A stretch of 64,000 bases of DNA, from assembly GCA_024138025.1 (NCBI GenBank), contig JAMXBD010000398.1, positions 62,001 to 126,000 on the forward strand, written 5' to 3'. Of the stretch, positions 22,999-35,300 are shown piece by piece. Both the position numbers and the translations under genes were made by a program. Within the stretch, counting starts at the first letter, position 1. Every line of letters begins with the position of its first letter. The DNA is from Combretum micranthum (lineage: Eukaryota; Streptophyta; Magnoliopsida; Myrtales; Combretaceae). A model generated the notes under the pieces. That model ran no database searches and was not told where the DNA came from. It saw only the letters and a list, made by a program, of their open reading frames with translations.

Positions 22999-23545
22999 AA
23001 TGTACGCCGGCCGTTATGGATCCTACGCCGGCGGCTTACAGGCGGCGTATCTTCAAATTGTCCTTGCGCAGGCAGTGCACTGGCAGCCTTCAATATCTGT
23101 TACAACGTAGGCCGCTTCAACGCCGGCGGCTTTGAACGTAGATCTAGCCGGCGTATGTAGTCAGAAATGAAGCGTTGGGCAGATTTATAACGAACGCCGT
23201 CCAAGGCCGGCGGCTTTGACACCGGCGTAGGCATTCCAACAGATGTGTTGCTTCATTTTCCTTCAAGTGTTGGATAGCTTCATGTCTCTTCAATTCTTCC
23301 ATGTACGCTGCCTCAAGGCCGGCGGCTTTCATGCCGGCTTATAATGTAACTCTTCAAAGCTGGTGATTTTTCAGTTCTGGGCTGCCGGCCTTCATTTACG
23401 CTGGCTTCTTCATCTTCTACGCCGGCAGCTTTGAGGCGGCTTTGAATGTTTTTTACTTGTGCTGGGCAAAGCTGGCTGTGCTGCAACGGCCTTGGATTTT
23501 ACGCCGTCTGAAAGCCGGCGGCTTTCAATGAAATTGCCGGCCTTG
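22999..23545 (-). repeat. GCCGGC-rich U3 array (5' LTR copy)
   Basis: Same array as 11703-12246. Motifs include ACGCCGGCGGCTTAC, CAAGGCCGGCGGCTTT and GAAAGCCGGCGGCTTTC. The location directly upstream of the TATA box suggests an enhancer or binding-site array. Confidence 0.8.
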
Positions 23546-25919
23546 ACTTCAATTTTTCCTCTTTTCAATTCAAATTCACTTGTTTTGATTTCTTTATCCA
23601 AATTAGTCCTGAAACATAGAATTTAATCAAAACAAATATCCATTTTAGCTCAATTGAACATCAAGATTTGTATAAAATATGATCTTATCAGGGTCTCGGA
23701 AAATTGACATACAGATTTGATACGTAAATTCAAGATTTCAAAACTAGAGTTTTCAAACTTTTCTTCATTCAAGAGCTTTTATACAAAATATAGATATTTT
23801 GTATGGTTGAAAAATCCTTGAATCTATATATATAGACTCAAACTATATGCATGAATTTAGTGGTATTATCTCAACAATGATTTTGTAAAACAAAATGTCT
23901 TAAAAGTGAGAAAAGCTAAGACTTTGAAAGAAATTAGTTTTGTTAGGAAAATTTCTTAATTTGCTATAAGTGAGCATCTCCTTCTTTTAACTCTATTTCT
24001 TAAATTTTTAAAAGTAATTTTAATCTTTTTTAAATTCCTACAACTTTATTTCTAATGGTTTGGAAAACATAGTTTTTTCTAAATATTTCATGGTTATATG
24101 TTCTAAAACTTTTCTAAAGTTAGATCCACTTTAAAAGAATAATATCAATGATCTTATAAGTTAATTTTGAAAAACTTATCTAGACTTTAGTATTTTAGAG
24201 TGTTGGTAGAAAACTTTGATAAAGGAGTTTAGGAAAACTTTTGTTTAAACAAGGAATTAAGTTTAAAGAAACTTTCTTATTTTATTGGTTTGAAAAGAGA
24301 GTTTGTAATAACTTTACTTTATGTATTTCTTGATAAAATCACATATAGTGTTATTACTAAAACTTGAGCTAAACTTATCTAACCTTAAAAAATATTTGTT
24401 AAGATAAAACTTTAAGTTTTATAGAAAAATTATTCCTTATGTGACAAAATTTATTTTTAAAGAGAGTTTATTTTTATTACTTAAGAAAACTCATTTTCAT
24501 TATCGTTGAGACAATATCAACGTATTCATGCATGAATGAGAATATGTAACTATGAGAAATGTAATAAAAACAACATAATAAGATGAATAAAATAGGAGAA
24601 TAAAAATAAAGTCAAGTATTGGGAACCTTAGCTTCATCAAGGTATCCCGGGACTAAGAATAGACTAGTCCCAAAAGAAAAGAAAAGCAAAAAAAGAAAAT
24701 TGTTTTGACTTGATATGGACAAGTCTAAGACTAGAAGTACTAGTCTTAATAATTTGCATAAAACAAGTAAATAAATAAATTGCAAGACATGAAAATAAAT
24801 AAATAACAAATGAGCTTATATGCTCTAAATAAATAAATATATATAATATACATAATACTTTATATAAGTTAGATTAGAAACAATAATAACAATAATAATA
24901 ACAACATAATGAAAAAAGAAATAGAAACATGAACAAAAACAAAACATGAATATATTGTTTCTTTTTTAACTCTCATGAGTCTAAGAAACATACACTAAAC
25001 TCATGTTAAGTTGTATGAACATGATGAATATGTGAAAGAAACTTTTACCTAAAGTTATGTGTTTGTTGAAGAAGAATAGAATGGTTTGTAGTAATATGTG
25101 AAAATTGGTTTTATGGGGAAAAGAGAAAACTTGAGAGAGATTTTGAGAGAGGGATTTTATGGAGTGATTTTGGTAGAGTTTTTGTAGGAAATGAATTGTG
25201 TGAAAGGATGAAGAAGGAAGGGGGTGTTTATAGAATTTTGGAATGAAAATTAGATGTAATTAAATAAATTGAAAAAGAAAACAAATTGAGAGTGATGAGA
25301 GGGAGGAAGTGGACGACAAGGCCATGAAAGAGAGAAAAATTGATTAAATTTGTTGTTTTGTAATAAAAAGAAGTAATATGTAAAGTGTGATGAGATTAAA
25401 ATTGTATGGAGAAGATAAATTGTAAGGTACAGGTATGGTAGAGTGTAAGAATAGAGTGTAAGAAAAAGTGGAGATAGAGAATAGTAATATAGTAGACTAG
25501 ACAATTAAAATACCGATAGTAAAGAAAATACGTAAATAAGCTATATCTGATATTTTTAGTTACCGAAAAATTCTAAAACTGATATTTTTGAAATCCTTAT
25601 ATTTTTACGAATCTATTGGTGTTGTCATGATATTTTTACTATCCGATGCACTAAGGCACGGTTTTTGAAAACTGATCCCGTTCGAATCCAATAGTCACTA
25701 GAAAATTAAGAATCTTATATTTTTAAGCTTTCCTATATTATTATGAACTATATTCTAGAATTATTTCAATTTCAATTTCGTTTTCTAGGGTTTAAGAATA
25801 CAAGATTACCGAATCTAGGTTCACTAGATTAAACATAGAACTAGGTTAACTTTAGGGTTTCGTTTTAATTTCCGGTTCTTAAGGTTTGCTTATATTATTG
25901 AAAAATCTAAGGGCTTACA

Positions 25920-26620
25920 AGGTTAAATTAGGGTTTGTTTTAATTGAAATAAAGATGAAAAAATATAACAAATGAGGGCAACAAGGGTGAAGGAGAGAGA
26001 GGCGGGGGGAGGTTCGCTAGTTCAAGGGGTGAGAGAGAGAGAGAGAGTTAATTTGTTTTGTTTTGTTTTTTTTGTGTAATAATTTCTTAAGAGACAATTT
26101 TTTCTTGGAAAAGAAAATGTAATTGAGTGTTTTGTAAGGATGTAAGAGTATGGTATAGCTTGTGAGTGTAGTAGGGTATAGGCTTGTACTTGTGAATAGT
26201 AATCAATACAATTAATTTACCAGTTATAAAGAAAATATGAGAAAAAGGGCTATATCTATAATTTTTATAAACCAAAAAATTATAAAATTTATATTTTTGA
26301 AATCCTTATTAGACTTCGATTTTAAAGAGTATTTCGGAATATTTTTTGAATTTCGAGTTCCCAGGGTCCGCTTTTCCATAATGGATCTCGGGAAGGTTCG
26401 GAATGGAATATTTTTCAAAATCAGATCTTTTTATTTTTGAAATATACTTTAGAACAATATTCCATATTAAATTATTTTACAAAAGTTCTTTAGTTTGAAA
26501 TTGAAGGAAAGCCGGATCTAAGGTTTTTAGGTTTCACTCTCAAGCTTAAACTAATCCGGTTTAGGGTTTTGGTTTCGGTTCCTGGAGTCTACTTGGTTAC
26601 TAGGAAAACCAAGGTTTATA
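25920..26620 (-). mobile_element. Solo LTR S4, right-hand end
   Basis: This is the U3 end of the same LTR family, collinear with 57150-57835. It has a GA-rich leader with (GA)n at 26031-26047, the U3 module (GGGTCCGCTTTTCC, ~26364), a telo-box (TTTAGGGTTTT, ~26561) and the terminus AACCAAGGTTTATA at 26620 (ATA in place of ACA). Gag coding of chromovirus A resumes at 26621, so S4 inserted into that gag. Its other end is left of the window, because S3 and its contents fill the interval. Confidence 0.75.
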
Positions 26621-27020
26621 GTGAGGAAGCTAAAGTTAGCAGGTTCATTACTGGATTGGAGCCTGAGATCCAGTATCAGGTCAATTTGATGGATTTGAGC
26701 AACTATTCAGCAGTTGTGAATAAGGCCAAGACAGTAAAACAGAGCCTGAGTAGGATTAAAAGCAGAGATCCTCAGAGAAATCAAATCTTCTTGGGCAAAA
26801 GACCAGCAGCTAGTGTTTTGGCACAAGATAAAGGCAAGAGACCTATTACTCATACTTTTAAGTCAATAGTACAAAATTTTGACAAGAGGTGACCTAGATG
26901 CCTTGGGCCACATGACTTGAATCATTGTAAGTGGGTGGAAAATGCTTGCTTTTCTTATGGGAAGTTTGGACACAAGAGCAGTGTTTGTACAGATAGAGTC
27001 CTTCCATAGTGTTCTGCTTT
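26621..27020 (+). pseudogene. Chromovirus A gag, C-terminal remnant
   Basis: The frame begins in VSRFITGLEPEIQYQVNLMD, typical of the C-terminal half of Tekay/Del Gag, followed by a basic region (GKRPAASVLAQDKGKRPIT). After a stop at 26890-26892, knuckle-like remnants follow: CLGPHDLNHC and CFSYGKFGHKSSVC, where the second Cys is Tyr (a TGT to TAT change). The N-terminal gag is displaced by S4. Not functional. Confidence 0.75.
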
Positions 27021-27024
27021 AAGT

Positions 27025-27558
27025 GTGGACAGAGGGGACATCGAGCAGTATTGCAAAGGAGGACAATTTGTCAGAGTTTGTTCTAGCCAAGGACAGCGAG
27101 CACCAACAAAGGTATATGCTCTGCAGCGTAATGAGACATCCAGTGTGGACACTATTGCGGGTATGTCTCCTATACTTCAGCATAGTGCATTCATATTATT
27201 CGATACTGGTTCTAGCTTTTCTTGTGTTTCTGAATCGTTTGTGGATGTATGTGGTTTATCTGTTGAGCACATGTCTGATTATGTATCTGTTAGCACACCT
27301 TTGGGATGTGGATTTGTGTTGGACAGAGTATGTAGGGATGTGGATATTGAAATAGAGCGTAGACATCTACCTGTAGATTTGATTATATTAGACATGTTGG
27401 ATTTTGATGTGATTTTGGGAGTTGATTGGTTAGCAAAGCACCATGTGGTGATAGATTGCCACAATTTAGTTGTGGAATTCAGTTTACCTGATGGAGACCA
27501 ACTTGCTTATAAGCTGGTAGTACAGCGACCTCCAGTTCTACCTACCTATGAACTGTAG
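27025..27558 (+). pseudogene. Chromovirus A protease region
   Basis: The aspartic protease signature FILFDTGSSFSCVSESFV is at ~27190-27240, followed by LDFDVILGVDWLAKHHVVID, the conserved downstream motif of Ty3/gypsy proteases. The frame is open for 177 codons and ends at a TAG (27556-27558) before the RT frame begins. There is no sign of the 109-nt gag/PR intron seen in B. Confidence 0.8.
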
Positions 27559-27579
27559 GGGAGATCGGTTTTAGCTTCT

Positions 27580-28623
27580 ATGGTGAAAGAGGATAAGCAG
27601 GAATTAGTTTTGTCTTATATACCTATAGTATTTGAGTTTCCAGAAGTTTTTCTAGAGGATTTTCCTGGATTACCTCCTATGAGAGAAGTGGATTTCGGAG
27701 TTGATTTGACACCTGGTACTACACCAATATCAAAGACTCCTTATAGAATAGCCCCTATAGAACTGGCAGAACTTAAAGTGCAGTTAGACAATCTGTTGAA
27801 GAAGAAATTCATTAGACCCAATGTTTTACCCTGGGGAGCTCCAGTTCTGTTTGTTAAGAAGAAAGATGGGAGCATGAGATTATGTATCAACTATAGAGAA
27901 TTGAATCAGGTGACAGTGAAGAACAAGTATCCATTACCAAGAATTGATGATTTATTTGATCAATTGGTAGGAGCTTCAATATTCTCAAAGATAGACTTGA
28001 GATCTGGATATCATCCATTGAAAGTGAAAGCCGAAGATATTCAAAAGACTACTTTCAGGACAAGGTATTGACATTACGAGTTCGTAGTCATGCCTTTTGG
28101 ACTTACCAACGCACCAACAGTGTTTATGGACTTGATGAATCGGGTTTTCAAAGAATACCTTGACATGTTTGCTATGGTATTCATTGATGATACGTTAGTG
28201 TACTCAAGGAATAAAGATGAGCATGAAGAACATTTAAGGTTGGTTCTAAACAGATTGAAGGAGGAGAAGCTGTATGCTAAATTGTCTAAATGTGAATTCT
28301 GGTTGGAACAAGTATCTTTCTTAAGGCATGTGGTAAATGGTAGTGGGATATCAGTTGATCCTGAGAAAGTCAAAGCAGTGGTTGAACGGCCAAGACCCAA
28401 GATGGTGTCAGAGATAAAAAATTTTCTGGGAATGGCAGGGTACTACAGGCGATTTGTGGAAGGTTTTTCTAAGATTACGAGTCCGTTCACCAGGTTGACA
28501 CAGAAGGGAGTAAAGTATGAGTGGAGCGACAAGTGTGAAACTAGTTTCCAGTTGTTGAAAGACAAGTTAGTATCAGCTCCAGTACTAGCCTTACTTATGA
28601 GTGGTGAGGAGTATATAATATAA
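27580..28623 (+). pseudogene. Chromovirus A reverse transcriptase
   Basis: Standard Ty3/gypsy [41 protein letters not shown], then a TGA at 28069-28071 inside the TRY-x-HYEF motif. Next come [20 protein letters not shown], the active site FIDD ([11 protein letters not shown], ~28180), the connection region and the thumb. Closest to Tekay/Del chromoviruses by motif reading. A frame ends at 28621-28623, where RNase H begins in another frame. Confidence 0.85.
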
Positions 28624-29164
28624 CGATGCCTCTATTCAAGGATTAGGATGTGTGCTAATGCAAGAGAGCAAGGCAATTGCATACGCTTCCAGACAATTGA
28701 ATTCCTATGAGAGGAATTATCCTACTCATGATCTAGAACTAGCAACGGTCATACATGCATTAAAGCTGTCGAGACACTACCTATACAGGGAAAGGTGTAA
28801 AGTGTATACTAAACACAAAAGTTTAAAGTATATCTTTACACAAAGAGAGTTAAATATGAGACAACGAAGATGGTTAGAGCTGATGAAGGACTACGACATT
28901 GATATTCAGTATCATCTAGGAAAGGCAAATGTTGTGGCTGATGCTTTGAGTAGAAAGAGAGTAGAAAATCTTACGGCCTTAATTACAACTGAACGACATT
29001 TGCTTGATGATATAAGGAAGTTTGAGTTGGAGATAGTCACGAGACAAGTAGGTGAACGTTTGGCTAACATGAGAATTCAGCCTACTCATGTGGACAGGAT
29101 CAAGATAACTCAGATTGATGATCAGAATATCCTGGAGACAAAGAGAAGAATGGATATGGGCTGA
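28624..29164 (+). pseudogene. Chromovirus A RNase H
   Basis: [20 protein letters not shown] and the Glu-containing [18 protein letters not shown] are present. The motif usually read as YTDHKSL is YTKHKSL here (AAA at 28811-28813), so a catalytic Asp is lost. The last acidic motif [11 protein letters not shown] is intact. The frame ends at a TGA at 29162-29164. Confidence 0.82.
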
Positions 29165-29384
29165 GCGCCAGAGTTTTATTTAGATGATGATGGTATTATT
29201 AGATACAAAAGTAGATTATGTATGCTAATTCAAGGAGACCTTAAAAAGGAATTGTTAAAGAAAGCACATTACTACAATTACTCCATTCATCCTAGAGGAA
29301 ACAAAATGTACAAAGACTTGAAAAAACTATATTGGTGGAATAATATGAAAAAAGGAGATAGCGGAATATGTATCCAAGTGCCAC
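29165..29384 (+). pseudogene. Chromovirus A integrase, zinc-binding part
   Basis: The HHCC domain begins in ELLKKAHYYNYSIHPRGNKM (both His visible) and is cut by S5 at 29384, within the Cys pair region. The sequence continues at 38960 (CCACACATGT). A TGA separates it from RNase H. Confidence 0.78.
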
Positions 29385-32300
29385 TGTCACGCCCTGAAGT
29401 GTACCCTAAACGTGGCAGTCCGCCGTACACAATATTAAAGCCTAAGAATGACCACCTTAGTCACACGAAGGCGTCCATACTATGTACAAGGCGTCTAACA
29501 CATGGAGGAGACTCATCGGAGTAATACATTTTACGTCGATATAGCTTGAGTAACAATGTAAAGGAAATATAAATTTACTATACTTCAGATGCAAATCACT
29601 ACACTTCAAAATACAAATCATTCAACTCCAATTACATTCATCCACAGGCTTCCCTGCATAAACTATTACAAGACAAATCCTAAAACTAGCAGATAACTTC
29701 AAATATTCGTATTACTTGCCGAAATCCCAAGTCATTCCCGGCTCCAACTAATTCGGTCCCTACCTTGCATTCTTGAGATAACCTGTTCATTTAAACAACT
29801 ATTGGGGTATAAGCTATACTAGCTTAGTGAGAATTCCCTTAATTCCGTACCATAACAAACAAGTATTAGTCAATCATATGCTATGCATGAACAAACACGT
29901 GAGCAAGCAATTATGCGAGGGTATCCGGTACCCACACACAGAACGGATTTCCGCCCTCCGTATCTTGGGTTAGGAATGGTATTGAGTCTACACGACCGCA
30001 TCTAGTCCCCAAGCCCTCGGCTCTTAGCACTCGACTCGGCTAGGCTCATCCAAGAATGCATCCACATGCGCCTTAGTACCCCTGAATGAGCTCTAGCACC
30101 GGGCTCGTTATCCAAACGAGGCAACAACGGATCATACTGATCGACCTACGTAGGAGTAGCATGCTACCAAATGCAATATGTCCGATGTGATGCATGACCA
30201 ATTTAAGTTTTTGTTTAGGACAAAAATATTTATACATTCTTTAGAGTGACCAACCAATATCATACATACAACAGGAATAATATGAACGGTGCAGCTATCC
30301 AATCAAATCGTGGTTTTGATATGCTTTAGTATTCTTTGGCATACATTCATCACAGTCTCATCATATATCCCATCCCCATTCATATCGATTTTTATCTTGT
30401 TCCTATAATTCTAATGCAACTAACTACAATCACAATCAAGGTAACAAAACAAGGAGAAAACTCACTCGGCCATTGGATCACCGGTCTTCTAGTAATAGTA
30501 ATCCGGTGGTAGGGAATCGTCGATTTCGGGATCTCCTAAAAAGGAAGAAATACTCTAATAAGTATTTCATCACTTAACTAATCCAAACTATCTCATTCAA
30601 ACTATCAAATTTGCAATTCGCGTCCTAAGCGGAAATTCCAACTTAAAACGGTCATAACTTGGTCATTTTAACTCGGAATCTCGCAAATTATATATCGATT
30701 TCTATCTACTTCGAAAGATCTATCTAATTCTAATATTATTTTCAAGTTTTGAAAACTTTGAAGTTTCGAAAAGTTCGGATCAGATTAGGTCAGCAACAAT
30801 TTCAATTTCCGAAAAATAGTTTTGTAAATGTTTGAAATATTCTTACTATATAACTTAACTATACATGCCATATGAGTGATTTCCTAACATGAATGACATG
30901 AGATGAGCCTATTGCATGCATGATCTTGATGATTTTACTAAAAGGAAATTTTATAACTTTTTATTTTGCAAGACCATAATGACAACTTACTTATGAAAAA
31001 TCTAGTTTCTAACTTTTATCATTTCCATTTGTTTTGGATTTGTTACTTAAGAAAATATAATTATTTTGTCAAAATTGAGTCTTCATTATATACACCACTT
31101 ATGACCTTCATTTCTACATAAAAATTCCCATTTTACACTTTGTAAATATTTTCCAATATGATTTACAAAAATCCGAATTTTAGAAAATCCACTTTTTGAA
31201 TGATTCATTTGGGGAAAACTTGTTTAATGCATTAAAATTTAAGACCTTATGATACCTATTACTTAAGTACTTCATTTAATACATAAAACTTTCATTTTGA
31301 ACTTGGATAATAGGTGTTCTTATGGCCTTCACTCAAAATTACGAATTTCACAAATTGGTTACTAACTCAAAATTTTCTCATCTTGATTCTATTTCTTGTT
31401 TTATACATTAATCTTATCAAAACTCATTTCAATTTATAAAAATCACAACTTAATGATACCTATTACCTATATACTTCATTTTTCACATAAAACATGAGTT
31501 TTGATGTTGATAAATGTGTTTTAAAAATTGATCTTGGTTGGGATCCGAATTTACAAAATTCATTTTTGGACATATCTTTTGATAAAACCTATCTAAACTT
31601 ATGAAAATCCATTCCTTACATATCAGATCTTAAGAGCCCTTCATTTCTTGAATAAAACTTTATTTTTGAGTTGGAAAACATGTTTTTACACTAGGCCTTG
31701 TGTCACGCCCCGAAGGGTACCCTAAACGTGGCAGTCCGCCGTACACAATATTAAAGCCTAAGAATGACCACCTCAGTCACGCGAAGGCTTCCATACTATA
31801 TACAAGGCGTCTAACACATAAAGGAGACAAATCGGAATGATACATTTTATGTTGATACAATTGAGTAACAATGTAAAGGAAATACAATACATTATACTCC
31901 AAATACAAAATACTATACTTCAAAATACAGTTCATCAAACTTCAATTACATTTATCCCAAGACTTCACTACATAAAACTATTACAAGGCAAATCGTAAAG
32001 CTTAGCCAAAACTTCAAGCATTCTTATATCTTGCCGGAATCCCGAAGTCATTCTTGGCTTCAACCATCTCGGGCCCCACTTAGAATACTTGGAATAACCT
32101 GCTCATTTAAACAACTATTGGGGTATAAGCTACACTAGCTTAGTGAGAATTCCCTTAATTCCGTACCATAACAAGCAAGTTATTAATCAATCATATGCTA
32201 TGCATGAACAAACACGTGAGCAAGCAATTATGCATGGGTAACCGGAACCCACGCACAGAACGGATTTATGCCCTCCGTATCTTGGGTTAGGAATGGTATT

Positions 32301-35300
32301 GAGTCTACATGACCGCTGCTAGTCCCCAAGCCCTGACTCTTAGCACTCGACTCGGCTAGGCTCATCCAAGGATGCATCCACATGCGCCTTAGTACCCTAG
32401 AATGAGCTCTGGCACCGGGCTCGTTATTCAAACGAGGCAATCAACGGACCATACCGATCGACCTGCGTAGGAGTAGCACGCTACCAAATGCAATATGTCC
32501 GATGCGATGCATGATCAATTTACTTTTTGCTTAGGTCAAAATATTTATACATTCTTTAGAGTGACCAGGCAATATCATACACAAAAATAATATGAACCAT
32601 GCAGTTATCCAATCAAATCGTGGTTTCGATATGCTTTAGTATTCCTTGGCATACATTCATCACAGTCTCGTCATATATCCCATCCCCATTCACATCGATT
32701 TTTATCTTGTTCCTAAAATTCAAATGCGACTAATTACAAGCACAATCAAGGTAACAAAACAAGGAGAAAACTCACTTGGCCATTGGATCACCGGTCTTCT
32801 AGTAATAATAATTCGGTGGTAGGGAATCGTCCAACTCGGGATAACCTAAAAAGAAAGAAATACTCTAATAAGTATTTCAACTTAAACTAATCCAACGACT
32901 TCTATCAAATTCGTAATTCGCGTCCTAAGCGGGAATTCCAACTTAAAACGGCCATAACTTGGTCATTTTAACTCGGAATCTCGCAAATTTTATATCGATT
33001 TCTATCTACTTCGGAAGAGATTTCTAAATATGAAGTTTAAATCAAGTTTTGAAAATATCTAAGCCTTGGAAACGAGGAATCAGATCTGTACAGCGGTAAC
33101 ATAGATTCCGAAAATGCGGTTTTCATGAATGCACTTGAGATTCCTAAGTGTAAAATGAAACTAAATGTCATGGTAATGATTTTCCCTATCATGAATGTCA
33201 TGATATGAAATCTAATGAGCCTAAGTTCTTATAACTTTTTAGACTTAAAGAATTTAAATAAACTTTTTCTTAGAAAACCAGTTTATGCTATTGATTAACA
33301 AGTGAGTTTACTACACTTGGTCACACCTACATATTACAAGGATTTTCTTATAGGAAAACTCTATTTTGCTTAAAGAATTTTGACCCTCATATTAGTTATA
33401 TCCTAAGTCCTTTATTTCTTAAATAAAATCTTTATTTATAAACTTTTAAGTGGGTCTTTTACTAGGGTGATTCCAAAAATCCGAATTTAGAAAAGTCTAT
33501 TTTCAAGTTGATTTCTTTAGGAAAAATGTATTCTATACTTAAAACTTTAAGTGTTTATTATACCTATATCCTAAGGACTCCATTTATTTAAGAAAATACC
33601 ATTTTTGAAGTTGGAATAATAGTGTTTTCTAGCCACCTATCCATTATTACGAATTTGGTTGTTAAGACTTTTAACTCTAAATTTCTTTTAGACTTCATCT
33701 CTTGTTTTCAACTATTTTCCTTAGTAAAACACATTTAGATCCATGAAAAATATTGCTAAACATTATCTATTACCTATAGGCTCCATTTCTCTTGTAAAAT
33801 ATATGTTTAGAAGTTGATAAAGGTGCTTTTATCCTAGGTTTCCAAAATCATCCGAATTTGTACAAGTTCATTTCTTGAAAAGTGTTTTCCTTTTTGACTT
33901 TATTAACTCATCTACCTATAGATCTATATACTAGGAAAGTTATTTACTAAAGACAAAAAAATTAAAGACCACTAATGCACATAAACTCAAAATAAAGATG
34001 AGATCTTAAATACCTACATGAATATGAGTAGCAAAATGATAGATCTACTATTTCATATGCTCAAATGAGTTTTGAAAACATAAAAACTATATTTTTATAA
34101 AAGATCTTTTGTTTAAAATACTTTTGGATGGATAAACACAAAGCTTTTAGTATGAAAGCTCCTTTAAAGATTAGATCTACTTCGTAATGGTTCGGTATTC
34201 TTGTTTTGACATTTCCTTGTCCCTAGCAAAAGCTCATGGGGTCCTTTAGTTGGAAATGTCCAAGAATCACTTAGCCATGACAAGATCTATGAGTGGAAGG
34301 AGTGGAAGCTTACTTACTTGAAATAAAAATAGAAGATGTGAAGAGGAAATGGAAGTTGTGTGTGTGTGGGGGCTTGGAAACTTTCGGCCAAAGAGGGGAA
34401 AAGGAGAGGTTTTGAGAGCTTTTTCCACTTTGTGAAGTTTGTAAAATGAGAGAATGAGGAGAGAGAGAGGAAAGATAGCTTATATATGAAGTAGATTTAG
34501 GTTAAAGAAGTAAAAAAAAAAAATTCAAATGGAGCATGGATGGGGAACTATTCACGTCGGTCACTATTCATGAGGGGGGGAGAAAAAGTTTGATTTTTAC
34601 TTTTGATTTGGCTTTGATTTGAATTGTGTACCATTTGTCATAATTGTCTTGATTTTTTAAGAGACAAAAAGTAATTTAGAAAGGTGATTAATTGAGTGAT
34701 GGTAAGAGTTGAAATATAGAGTGTGTTAATAGGTAGTATAGGTGATACTTTTTGAATAGTAGTGAATAGTTGACAAGACAATTTGATTTTCCGGTAGTAA
34801 GGAAATACGAATAAAAAGGTTATAACTGTATTTTTCGTAAGCCGGAAAATTATAAAAAATATATTTTTGAAATCCTTATTTTATTTCGATTCAAATGAGT
34901 ACTCATAAGTGAAATTTTGAAATTCTATTTCCGGGGCACGCTTTTCTATAATGGGTCTCGGGATGACCCAGAATTGAAATTTTCCAAAAATCTGATCTTT
35001 CTTGGTTTGAAATATAATCAAGAACTATATTCAAAATTAATTTTGCTTATAAAAGTTTCTTATTTGGAAATCGAGGAAAAGCCGGATTTAGGGTTTCCAG
35101 GTCTTTCTCATAACGCTTTGAACTAAATCGATTTAGGGTTTCATTTTCTGGCTTTCGAAGTTTACTTGATTACTAGGAAATCCGGGTATACATTATAAAA
35201 ATAAAAAATTGTGTAATGAAATAAAATGAATAGTGCAAAAGAATAATCAATTACCGGTAGAATTGAAAATACGGTAAAAGGTTATAACTGTAACTTTTAT

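Larger units (their letters stand above)
21917..23690 (-). repeat. Athila 5' LTR
   Basis: 1774 bp, from TGATGTGCTG (21917) to GATCTTATCA (23690) on the plus strand. Sense U3 begins at 23690. The GCCGGC array (22999-23545) is followed by the TATA box at 22947-22954 (RC). By eye, differences from the 3' LTR are about seven substitutions and roughly twenty 1-4 bp indels. Confidence 0.95.
10617..23695 (-). mobile_element. Athila-type Ty3/gypsy retrotransposon, complete, TSD GGGTC
   Basis: The element spans 10622-23690 with the 5-bp duplication GGGTC at 10617-10621 and 23691-23695. Sense order on the minus strand: 5' LTR (21917-23690), tRNA-Asp PBS (21892-21909), gag (20347-21804), pol (16524-20380), GCCGGC array (15966-16430), ORF3 in the env position (13894-15161), internal and terminal polypurine tracts, 3' LTR (10622-12389). 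Long LTRs, a tRNA-Asp PBS and an env-position ORF after pol are typical of the Athila lineage. It inserted into S3. LTR similarity marks it as one of the youngest insertions here. Confidence 0.95.
4627..25919 (-). mobile_element. Solo LTR S3, split into three visible pieces
   Basis: The pieces 4627-4906, 9729-10616 and 23696-25919 are collinear with the reverse complement of S7 (39804-43320), so they are one ~3.5 kb LTR broken by S2, the Athila element and S1. It ends ATCTAAGGGCTTACA at 25919. The TGTCAC end lies left of the window, because S1 and the block at 1-1335 occupy the junction at 4626. Junctions are supported by target duplications: AATGC around S2 and GGGTC around Athila. S3 itself sits in S4, whose sequence resumes at 25920. 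TATA box at ~25226-25234 (RC). No coding capacity. Confidence 0.85.
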
